Assembly (NCBI GenBank): GCA_023807065.1
Contig: JAJJLU010004421.1
Coordinates: 1-13,188 of the forward strand
Source of the DNA: Isotricha intestinalis
Taxonomy: Eukaryota > Ciliophora > Litostomatea > Vestibuliferida > Isotrichidae
Reading direction: 5' to 3'
DNA length: 13,188 bases
A program made the translations under genes and the position numbers. The notes beneath the pieces were generated by a model. It had not been told where the DNA came from, ran no database searches, and saw only the letters and a program-made list of their open reading frames with translations. Shown here piece after piece: positions 1 to 8,820 of this stretch (its first letter is position 1; every line of letters begins with the position of its first letter).

Positions 1-215
1 AAAAAATTTTGATTTGAAATTTTTTCAAATGTTAATTTTTCCATATGATACTTTTCTCTTCTTTCAATTTCTTCTTTTCATAAATCTATAAGAGAAGTGC
101 AATATTTTATATGATATTTTAAATTTGATATATCAACTTGTTTTGATTCTAATGTATTTAATTTTTGTTTCTTTTCATAAGAATTTGTATTTAATAATTT
201 TTAAATTAGTGAATT
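1..215 (-). CDS. Coiled-coil protein fragment, runs off the left edge
   Basis: The frame is open on the minus strand from about 215 down to base 1 if TAA (201-203) is read as Gln and TGA (78-80) as Trp. The read-through protein is rich in Lys, Glu and Leu with a helical pattern; around the TGA it reads SLIDL-W-KEEIERREKYH, which is a natural coiled-coil context for Trp. The C-terminus lies outside the window and the start is not clear, because the frame stays open upstream with several TAA codons that may be non-coding. No family is recognised. The plus-strand reading of this stretch gives only a hydrophobic Phe/Ile/Leu string and is taken to be a shadow. Confidence 0.5.
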
Positions 216-380
216 ATATATATAATGTAAATAGTATTATTTATATTAAAGGGATTAAAGATAATCCTTTTTGGATTATTTTTACTACCATATATTTTAA
301 ATTAAGTTAATTATTTATTATTGAATAAAATAAAAAACTAGAAAAAAATTAAATTTTTTGATAAAAATATAAGAAATAAA

Positions 381-669
381 ATGTATTCATTAAATATGAA
401 TAATTATCCTTCAAAATGAAGAAACATTAATTCACTCAATAGTAGATGATATATATAAATAAGAATCAAAAATAACAGAAATTAATCAAAATCAAAATGA
501 ATATAATGAAAATAATCCACATCAAAAAGAAATTAAAAAATTAGAGGAAAAAAAAGAAAAAGTACAAAAAAATTTAACAGAAATATGTTCAACTCTTTTA
601 ACTTATATTTCAAATAATGATGCCCAAATAAAAGTTAAACAAACCACAATTGACAATATTATCAAATAG
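381..669 (+). CDS. Small coiled-coil protein of about 96 residues
   Basis: The ATG at 381 opens MYSLNMNNYPSK. One base appears to be missing in the A run near 409-413; after that the frame continues as NEETLIHSIVDDIYK, a TAA (460-462) read as Gln, then a Glu/Lys/Gln-rich helix and a C-terminal part containing NLTEICSTLLTYISNNDAQ. It ends at TAG (667-669), followed at once by TAA. The distance from ATG to stop is not a multiple of three, as expected for one 1-base deletion. The size and heptad-like middle would suit a small subunit of a eukaryotic complex, but I recognise no family. It is convergent with the Cys-rich gene. Confidence 0.55.
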
Positions 670-981
670 TAAATAATTATTTGATAAATAGATATATTTA
701 AAATTAAAAATTTTATAAATTTTTTCAATAAAAAAATAAAATAAATTAATTTGCTTATAAAAAGAAATAACTATTATTTCATTTTTTTTATTTGATTTTT
801 TTCTTACCTTTCATAATTAATTTAAATTTTTATTTTAATTTACTTATTAAAAAAATGATTTATATAATTTAAAAGAAATTTAATTTAATTATCTAAAAAT
901 ATACTTTTAAGAATATAAAATAAAAAAATTTAACTTAACAAATAAACTAAACAATAAAAAACTTCAAAAAACAAAAAAGCA
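670..981. other. Intergenic spacer between convergent genes
   Basis: About 310 bases of nearly pure A/T lie between the TAG of the small coiled-coil gene and the TAA of the Cys-rich gene. I see no reading frame with normal amino-acid composition on either strand, no RNA gene and no clear repeat. It must hold both 3' ends, but no polyadenylation signal can be singled out in such AT-rich sequence. Confidence 0.6.
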
Positions 982-3415
982 TTAAAACTCATCATCCGAT
1001 GATAATTTATTATATTTTTACATAATTTCATCGATACTTTTTTGTAATCCAATATTTTGATTTTCAACATTATTACATTGTTTCATAAGTTCTTCAACTT
1101 CATCTTCTAAAGTTTTATTATTATCATTTTGAACATTTAACATAAAAGAAGGATTTTTAGAAAAAATTAAACCTAAAATATTATCTCCTAAAGTTTGACT
1201 AAATATATCAGTACTCATTGATTCATATTCTTTTTTTTGTTGTTTTAAATATTCCATTTTTTATAAACTTTCATGATATTTTTCTCTATATCTTATTATA
1301 TGAGAAAAAATATAAAATGTTATTGCAATTAAAAAAATGATTAAAAGTACTATTGTTATTGTTTTTAAATTATGAACAAAAAAATTTGTATTTCCAATTT
1401 TTTCATTATCAATTTTATTCTTATAAGGATATATTATTATAGTATAAATTCCAGTAGAATTAAATAAAAAAGAATTGTGATCTTCATTTTTTTTTCTTTC
1501 TATACAATTCCATTTTCCATTTTCAAAATCACCATTTAATTTTGCTAAACAATAAAAATCATAATTTAAATTATTTAAATCATTATTAGAATAAATATTA
1601 TGTTCAATAGTAATTAATCCAGGAAAGATAAAATCATCAGAAATATCATTTGAAGAAATATTAAAAACAGGAGAAAGAACAGAATTTTCATAAGTTAAAA
1701 CACCATCAGATCCAATAATATTTGAAGAAATATTAAAAATAAAAGTAGAGTTATTTGGATATAAACTAATATTATTTATTAAATTACCAGAAATTTCATT
1801 TACTTTAATTTTACCATATAAATTACTTTTATTTTTCATATTAAAAGCATTTCCAGGAATAAATAAACTTCTTGTATTTCCATTATCATCAAATGCAAAA
1901 TCAAAATTAATTGAATCATAAATTGAGAAAGTGTATTCAATATCATAAATAAAACTTAATCTTTTTATAAATGGACATTTATTTAAATCACTTACACATT
2001 TTCCATTCATACATCGATATGGTTCATTGTAATCTTCACACATTGATATTCCGATACATTCTAATTCATCTTTTACACATAAGCCATTTGAACATAAAAA
2101 TTCGTTTATTTTACATCCATTGTATTTTATTTTATTACAATCACTTCTACATATTCCATCTATACATTTTTTTAAATTTTTATTACATATTATTTCATTC
2201 TCATTTTCACAGTTTGATATATTTTTATTACAACCAACATTTGGACATTGGAAATATCCTATTGAACATTATGGTAATATTGGACATTTTTCATATGTAT
2301 CCATACATGTTCCCTCATATCAGGAAATTTTATTTTTTGAACATCCTTTTTCTCCATTTTCTGAATTTTCTTAATTTTCTGAATTTTGAGAAAAGGATGA
2401 TTCTTGATGAAGTCTTCGAGAAATTATGATATTTGATGCACGAATATTTCCAATACATAAATTTTGAGATGAGACACATTTACTTTGAGCAGTACAATAA
2501 AATTCATTTAGAGAACATTTTATCATTGGGGATAATTTTTGACATGATTTTATACTTGTAACATACCCAATATCATCTCATTTTATTGGAGATGAACATG
2601 GATAATAATTTTTATACATTAAACAATCAGATTTATTTTACCACTTTTTGGACATTGAAATTTTAAAGTTTGATAATGTTAAAATTTTACAATTTTCATT
2701 TTTAGGATTTATACATGATCCATCTGAACATATATAACCTTTATCATTTTGACAATATTTATTTATTTCACATTCATTTTTACTTTCTACACACTCGCCA
2801 TTTGAACAACGATATGGTTTTATTATTGGACAATTTATCTCATTTAAACAATCAGTAAATAATTTATCCTTAGAAACACATTTTCCATTTGGAAATGTAT
2901 TTCATATTCTTTACATTCACTATATTCTATATTATCACAATTATCATTACATTCACCATTATTACATAAATATGGTTTATCATTTGTACATGATGGATTT
3001 TTATTACAATCACTTTCATTTTGAACACAACGACCATCATCACATCTTATACTTTTATTACTAGGACATCCATTATATAATTCTAAAGATTTACAATATT
3101 TTTCATCATCACAAATTTCTCCTTCTTCATATTTGCATTAAAATCTTTATTTTTATTTTTTTTTATTATTTATGAATTTCTTCTTCCATATAAAATTTTT
3201 TATTCATATTTTCAAAATTATTTAAATCAATAATTGAATTATTCAAATTTAAATTACTAAATAAATTTTTATTCAAATTAATTTTATTTTCCATAAATTT
3301 AATATATAAATTTATATCATCTTCATTTGGAAGACAAATCATATCATTATATTTAGGTACACCATGTTGAATAGTAAGAAAATTAATACAAAATAAATAA
3401 ATATTATTTTTTCAT
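982..3415 (-). CDS. Large Cys-rich type I membrane protein (surface receptor-like)
   Basis: A gene of about 800 residues, read with TAA=Gln and TGA=Trp and with probable 1-base indels near 3410, 3383, 3160 and 2900. The inferred order is a signal peptide (MKKIIFIYFVLIFL), a short Cys-poor stretch, and a long ectodomain with many modules of the type C-x(4-8)-C-x-[DN]-G-x-C-V, for example YRCSNGEC, YICSDGSC and YRCMNGKC. A Cys-poor, beta-like region rich in Asn glycosylation sites follows (about 1450-1960), then a transmembrane helix (TIVLLIIFLIAITFYIF) and a cytoplasmic coiled-coil tail. Two TAA codons (1261-1263, 1018-1020) fall inside the tail, which otherwise reads smoothly to DDEF and TAA at 982-984. 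Two TGA codons (2578-2580, 2320-2322) lie in the ectodomain. The modules resemble furin-like/EGF-like surface proteins of protists; ligand unknown. The fragment at 3449 is a relative. Confidence 0.8.
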
Positions 3416-3448
3416 TATCTTTTTTTTGTCAAATGAATAATTTTTTTT

Positions 3449-3641
3449 GATAATTCAATATGTCCTGAGAAGAATGGTTGTCCAAATGATAAACCAATAA
3501 AATGTTTAGATGGAAATTGTGTAAATTTAAATAAGGAATCATATCCAATACCATTTTGTCCCCTTAACACACCATATAAATTTTGAATCAACATGTCCTC
3601 ATGGATTTAAAACATGTCAAAATGATGGAAGATGTTATTGA
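3449..3641 (+). pseudogene. Fragment of a second Cys-rich surface protein
   Basis: On the plus strand the frame reads CPEKNGC, then IKCLDGNCVNLNK, FCPLNTPYKF and, after a 1-base shift near 3575, STCPHGFKTCQNDGRC. These are the same Cys modules as in the neighbouring minus-strand gene, but the sequence is not a copy of any part of it. There is no ATG or signal peptide in frame and no transmembrane segment, so the piece lacks both ends. It begins about 35 bases from the start codon of the divergent Cys-rich gene and runs without a stop into a POP1-like tail. It is probably an internal piece of a paralogue moved here, or one side of an assembly join. Confidence 0.6.
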
Positions 3642-3854
3642 ATTACTAACTCTCTTAGATTATTATAATTCACCTTATTCAAAAAAATTGAAAATCAAAT
3701 AATAAATACAGATTTAACAACAAACATAAATTCTAATACATCTAGAAAAATAATTGGATTTGTTACAACAAGCTTATATGATTATTCAATGAATAAAGGA
3801 AAAGGAATAGGATATATACAATTAAATCAATATGAAATAATAGAAAAAATTTAA
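3642..3854 (+). pseudogene. POP1-like C-terminal tail (RNase P/MRP protein), beheaded
   Basis: The frame ends at TAA (3852-3854) and contains RKIIGFVTTSLYDYS, then NKGKGIGYIQLNQYEII close to the C-terminus. The combination of a GFVT segment, a Gly-rich G-x-G-I-G-Y segment and a stop shortly after is how the eukaryotic POP1 protein of RNase P and RNase MRP ends, as far as I can recall its pattern. One TAA just upstream (read as Gln) and a TGA at 3639-3641 keep it in one frame with the Cys-rich fragment before it, which makes no biological sense as a single protein. The rest of POP1 is not in the window. The call rests on one short region and is tentative. Confidence 0.4.
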
Positions 3855-4042
3855 TTTATCTTTTATTCCTTTATTATTAAGAAGTAAAAATTCTAAAAAT
3901 TATTATTTAATTTAAATTAATGATTAATATTATAAATAAAAATAATATAAATTTTTTAATAAATTATTAAATTTAAAACTTATATTAATTTGATAAGAAT
4001 CTATCTGAATATATTTTAATCTTAATTATATGATTGAATCAC

Positions 4043-4068
<26 letters not shown>
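4043..4068. repeat. Short (TTTA)n microsatellite
   Basis: Five or so tandem copies of TTTA/ATTT lie directly downstream of the coiled-coil gene on the minus strand. On that strand the tract puts several TAA codons in frame just after the proposed stop at 4066-4068, so termination there would have backups. Confidence 0.6.
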
Positions 4069-4074
<6 letters not shown>

Positions 4075-4601
4075 CTTTTTAATCTTTTTATCTAACCTTT
4101 TATTTGATTCTGTCATATTATCAATTTTTTCCTGTTGAGAAATTCCAGATTTTTCTTCAAGTTCTTTAGCCATTTCAATTATTTTTTCAGATGAGCTTTT
4201 TAATAAAGCATTATCTAATTTCATTTTTTGAAATTCAACAGTAGTATATTCTTTGAATTAATCTATTTTTTTTATCTTCACTCATTGTTGGATTTTTCTT
4301 TTATATTTAAAACTATTTTATCAGATTTTGGTTTTTTCTTTTCATAATCAGTTTCTTCTTTATTATCTAATTCTTCTTCAACAATATCTTCATCTCCTTT
4401 TAGATTTAATATTTTATATTAAATATCAGGTTGTTTTTTTTCTTCATCATGAATTTGTTCAAAAAATTTTAAAGGTTCATGTTCAATATTATTTGAAGCT
4501 GCTTTTCTTATAGGAAAGTTATTATCTTTATTTGAATTTTTTATTTTATTCGCATAATCTTTAATTAATTTTTTCCTTGATTCACGAGCTTTTTCTACCA
4601 T
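4066..4601 (-). CDS. Charged coiled-coil protein of about 177 residues
   Basis: The gene starts at ATG 4601 (MVEKARESRKKLIKDYANKI). A TAA at 4419-4421, read as Gln, joins the first 60 residues to an acidic stretch (EDIVEEELDNKEETDYE). After two apparent 1-base shifts near 4255-4290 the frame continues as EYTTVEFQKMKLDNALL, then a Lys/Glu coiled coil ending in a run of Lys before TAA 4066-4068. There are no membrane segments and no signal peptide, so a soluble cytoplasmic or nuclear protein is likely. I recognise no family. It is in the same orientation as the sorting nexin upstream, 120 bases away. Confidence 0.6.
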
Positions 4602-4724
4602 ATATTATTAATTTAATATTATTTTTAAGTAAAAATAATAATAAAAAATATAACTTATTAATTAATTATTATATAATATTTTGTTTAAATAAAAATGAAT
4701 TTAATTCATTATTTTATTCCTATT

Positions 4725-6312
4725 TTAATATTCTTCAATAACATCTTGATCAGTCATTTCTTCCATTTTTTTTGTTTCATCTAATTTAAATTGAGTTATG
4801 TATATTCTGCTAAATAAACATGAAATGATGCTAAATCATTTATAATTTCTTTTGTAAAAGTTTTAACTAATTTCCTATTTCTTATTCCATTTAATTCTTT
4901 TAATCTTTCATATTCTTCAGTTAAGTTATTTAGATAAAAACAATATAAATTTTTATCATTAATTACATTTCTAGTTTCATTAGGTAACATTAATGAAAAA
5001 GCTAAATCTTTATTTTTTAATAATACAACATTATCAATAGAATTATTTTCAAGTCCCCAATTAGCAATATTTTGTCTTTGAAATAAATAATTTTTTTTAT
5101 ATATTAAGTAATCATAATTTTTGACAAAAGTATTTTTATTTTTCTCAACTTTATAAACTAACTGTTCAAGTTAATTAAATTCATTTTTAATATATCTAAA
5201 ATGTTCTCTAATTTGAATGTTTAAAATAGAAGCATATTTTTTTTCAATAACAGACCAATCATTCATTAATTTATTTAATTCATAAAAAGAATCAATAGTA
5301 TTTTGATTATCATTATACTCTTCACTCATTTTTCCAAATGATTTTCATATTTCAGATATACTTTTCATTTGATCAGTTACATTTTTCATTGTATTTATTA
5401 AATTTTTATATGCTTTTGTTATATTTGATAAAGGGATAATTCAAAAAATTTTCTTTAATATTTTTAAAATATTCTTCTTTTTCATTTGATAAAGATACTT
5501 TTATAAAACCTGATTTTGTTTTATAATCATTTATAAATTTAGGTGATTCAATTTTATTATATTCATTTTTTTTATTATTAAAATCTTCTTCTTTACTAAT
5601 TGAAAGAAAATCATAAAAGATTTCATTACTTCTTAATAAAGGATGAATTGAAATACCATTTAAAAATTTTTCTAAAGCTCGAAGTCTTTTACTAATGAAT
5701 TCTTCATTAAATCTATATCCATAATTTTTTTTGGCATAGGTGGAATTACCATATGAAGATATATAATACCTAAAATATTTCTTAACCATTCAAAATCACT
5801 ATATCTTTTTCTAACATTAAAATTAAAAGGAATGGTATTTATTGAATAAGTAACATATGATCTTGAAAAACATCCTCCTTCAACTACTAAAGGATATCCT
5901 AAATTTATTTTTATATGATTTACTTTTGTTATTTTAGTTGTATCATTTGTTTTACATATAATAATTTCATCTTCTGATTTTTTATTATTATCATTTATAT
6001 TATTATTATTTACTTCATTATTATTATTATTTTCTTCATTATTATTATTATTTAAATTTTTATTATATTCATTTAGATTTTCAATTGGATAATCATTAAT
6101 ATTTATTGGTTGATTATTTTATTATTATTTGCTTTATATTTTGAAATAAATTCTTCAACTGTTGTTTTTAATTCAGAAAAAGACCAAAGATTTAAATCAG
6201 TTCCATCTTCACCTTTTTTATTTTGTAAATATGTCATAAATTCATCTGCATCATAATTATTAGCAAGAATTTTATTTCTTAAATATTCTTGTTTTTCTTC
6301 TAAACTTTCCAT
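4725..6312 (-). CDS. PX-BAR sorting nexin
   Basis: The gene starts at ATG 6312 (MESLEEKQEYLRNKIL) and encodes about 525 residues. A short helical N-terminal region containing DGTDLNLWSFSELK, of a type I associate with protist sorting nexins, is followed by an Asn-rich linker. Then comes a PX domain: YVTYSI, the basic motif RKRYSDFEWL that binds PtdIns3P head groups, the PPMPKK loop, then RLRALEKFLNGISIHPLL. The C-terminal half is a BAR-like three-helix region with DWSVIEKKY and REHFRYIKNEF. Such proteins bend endosomal membranes in retromer-type sorting. Apparent 1-base shifts occur near 6112, 5725, 5435 and 4800. TAA 5171-5173 (NEFN-Q-LEQL) and TGA 5345-5347 (ISEI-W-KSF) are in frame. The end is taken as EEY-TAA (4725-4727), matching the usual end of the BAR region. 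Confidence 0.85.
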
Positions 6313-6419
6313 ATTTAAAAAAAAATTAAAAACCAAAAAAAAATAAAATTTATAAATATAATTAAATATTAAATATACAATAATAAAATACAAATAACTA
6401 CTGGTAAATTTTAGATAAA

Positions 6420-7565
6420 TTAATTTTGACTTTTATTATTTTTATTTAATGAAGTATCTGCAGTATTAAAATTTTTTATTTTTCCATGAAACCAAATTCC
6501 TTTAATAACTTTATTATTTTTAATATAAACACCTTTTCCATGTTGTTTTCCTTTAAACCAAAATCCTTCATAAATTTTATTTTTATCCCAAACATATTTT
6601 CCAAAACCATTTCTTAATAAATTATGAAATTCTCCTTCATAATATGAACCATCTAAATAAGTAAAAATTCCCTTTCCTTCAATTTCTCCATTAACCCAAT
6701 TTCCATTATAATATCTTCCTTCTTTCCAAAAATATTCTCCTTTACCATTAAATTTATCATTTTTAATTTCTCCTTTATAAAATGAACCATCATTCCATAT
6801 TAATTTTCCTAATATTTTATTATTATTTTTAAATAAACCTTTAAAATGTGATTTATCTATATAAATTTCTTCACCTTCACCTTCTTTTTTATCATTTATC
6901 CAATTTCCAATATAAATATTTCCATTTGAATGAACAAAAGTTCCTTTTCAATTTGCAGCTCCGTTTATTAAATTTCCTATTTAATAATCTCCATTTGACA
7001 TAAAAAATCTTCCATTACCATTTAATTTATTATTCAAAAATATTCCTTGTATTTTTGAATCATCTTCTTTATATATTATACCATATCCAATAAAATTTTT
7101 GTAAATAAGTTATGAACCAATATATATATCTTTGTTTATTGATTTATTTATGTATACAGTTTGGGATTTATATGTGTATTTTAATTTTAAATTTGGTTTT
7201 GGAATTTATTTTCCAAATTTTTTTTCTACTATTTTTGAAAGTTTTTCACCTTTATTATTTAGTAATATATTTTTAAAAGTATTTTCATCTATTATATTAG
7301 ATTCTAATTCAAACATTAGTAAATTTAAATAAAATAATAATTGTTTTTGTAATTTTAAAAGTGATAATCTCCTCTTTATTATTGATTATATTTTAATTAT
7401 TTTATTTAAATTATATCATAATTTTCTATAATATTTTTACTATTTTCTTGAATATTGATTTATTTTTATATATATCTTAATTTTTTCATTTTTTTTTATT
7501 TTTTGAGCAATTTTTAATTGAGTTGAATTTTCTCTTGGTTGACAACAACTTGAATTATTGCCCAT
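6420..7565 (-). CDS. MORN-repeat protein with IQ motif and acylated N-terminus
   Basis: One uninterrupted frame of 381 codons runs from ATG 7565 to TAA 6420-6422 with no indel. It contains TAG 7440-7442, TAA 7437-7439, TGA 7416-7418, TAA 7386-7388, three further TAA and TGA 6948-6950. The N-terminus MGNNSSCC fits N-myristoylation at Gly2 plus palmitoylation of the Cys pair. Near residue 60 an IQ motif (KIQSIIKRR) should bind calmodulin or a related light chain; its Gln is the TAA at 7386-7388. From about residue 130 to 375 there are roughly ten MORN repeats of the pattern G-x-Y-x-G-x-W-x-x-G-x-x-x-G-x-G, for example YYNGNWVNGEIEGKG. Such proteins act at membranes and cytoskeletal scaffolds and are abundant in ciliates and apicomplexans. 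It lies 107 bases upstream of the sorting nexin and is divergent from the RING/B-box gene. Confidence 0.92.
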
Positions 7566-7688
7566 TTTTTTATTTTAAAATTGAATTGATTAATTAATAA
7601 TATTATTTTTAATATTTTTATCAATTTTTGTCAAAATTCATTTTTTTTAATTTATATCAAAAACCGACATTTTTAATTTAAATAAACA
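7566..7688. promoter_or_regulatory. Shared 5' region of two divergent genes
   Basis: These 123 bases separate the start codons of the MORN gene (minus) and the RING/B-box gene (plus) and must contain both promoters. The sequence is A/T only in most places, with no recognisable element. The assignment follows from gene orientation alone. Confidence 0.4.
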
Positions 7689-8144
7689 ATGAATGGTTAT
7701 TCGAATAACAAACAACATAATAATTCAAAATATAAAAATGAAAATATACAAAAAGAAATAAATGTATTTACATGTCCTAGTTGTAAATCATTATTTAATA
7801 AAAATAAAAAGATTCCTTAAATTTACCATGTAATTTGTAAAGAATGTATAAAAAATAATTTATGTTGATGAATTAGCTTTTAATTATGAAGATTCAAATT
7901 TTCCAATTTGTCAAACAATACTTCAATATCTTCCTGAAGAAAAAACAAAAAAATTTTTGTGTAAAAGAAAAGAATTAATTTTATATGTGAATATGATGAT
8001 GAAATATTTTGTTCAAATTGTTGTGAAAAACATAAAAACTCCCCTCATAAAATTTTAAACAATCAAATTGAATTGGAATTATTATCTCCTGAATAGAAGA
8101 TATTTAAATTAAAAAAACATTTTAAATAAATTAAATTATTTTAA
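7689..8144 (+). CDS. RING/B-box-like zinc-binding protein (TRIM-like)
   Basis: The ATG at 7689 opens MNGYSNNKQHNN, then an N-terminal zinc-finger half with CPSC and, after a TAA read as Gln, HVICKEC. This is the layout of a RING finger, although the usual Cys just before the His is not seen. After shifts near 7850 and 7985 it continues with DELAFNYEDSNFPICQ, then CEYDDEIFCSNCCEKHK and a following SPHKI, which fits a B-box (Cys/His zinc site). A TAG read as Gln follows LLSPE, and a basic helix ends at TAA 8142-8144. RING/B-box proteins are usually ubiquitin ligases. At about 150 residues it is short for that class. The shifts may be sequencing errors or real decay. Confidence 0.55.
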
Positions 8145-8233
8145 TATATTTTATTGATTTTTATTATTTAAAATAATATTAGTTTATTTTTAATTTATTT
8201 TTTTTATAATAATTTCTTTTATAGATAAAATTT

Positions 8234-8708
8234 CTATTCCTCAAAAGACATATTACAAATATTACAATGTTTATTTCTTGGAATTTTTGATATTCCACAT
8301 TTTTTACATTCCATTTTTTCTTCTTCATATAATGTTGGAATAGTTTAATTTCATTATTTTATAATTTTTCTTATTTCTTATTCCTGGATCAATAACACAA
8401 CCTAAATAAAAAGAATAAAGAGAAATTAAAACTAAAAAAATAAATTATATAAATTGAATAATATGGAACTTTTTTATTTGGAAAAAATACTAATATTCTA
8501 TAATTATAATAAAAAAATAATCCTTTTATTAACAATATAATCATATATACTATATGATATAGTTTGCATTGGTTTTGGTAATTTATTATATAAAGAAGTA
8601 ATTATAAATAACTTTAATTTTTCCTAAGAATGTATCTGTTGTTGATGGAACACATAAAGCAATATAAAGTAAAAGAAATGAAATTAAAAGAACAATAACA
8701 GCAATCAT
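8234..8708 (-). pseudogene. DHHC palmitoyltransferase, truncated before the DHHC motif
   Basis: ATG 8708 opens MIAVIVLLISFLLLYIALC, a transmembrane helix. Several frame shifts later come NKLPKPMQTISYSIYDYI, PNKKVPYYSIYIIYFF, a second membrane segment (VLISLYSFYLG) and the DPG motif (CVIDPGIRNK) that follows TM2 in DHHC enzymes. The Cys-rich domain then begins: MECKKCGISKIPRNKHCNICN, which fits C-x2-C-x3-K-P-x-R-x-x-H-C-x2-C. It should continue to the Asp-His-His-Cys catalytic motif but instead reads MSFEE followed by TAG (8234-8236) and AT-rich sequence. The catalytic Cys and the last two membrane helices are absent, so as it stands it cannot transfer palmitate. Either the gene is broken or the contig is misjoined near 8250. 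Confidence 0.65.
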
Positions 8709-8820
8709 ATAAAAAAAAATAATAAATATACAAAATTTAAAAAAATGAAAAAAAAATAAAATTAAAAAAAAATAAATTCAAAAACAATTAAAAAATAAAA
8801 AAAAAATAATTTAAAAAAAA

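Noticed and set aside
125..310. Plus-strand frame rich in Phe, Ile, Leu and Tyr
   Set aside because: The opposite strand has a coiled-coil frame of normal composition when TAA/TGA are read as amino acids; the hydrophobic string is its complement.
1971..2429. 152-codon plus-strand frame rich in His, Ile, Leu and Phe
   Set aside because: It lies opposite the Cys-rich ectodomain, whose Cys modules are clear; the composition is that of an antisense shadow.
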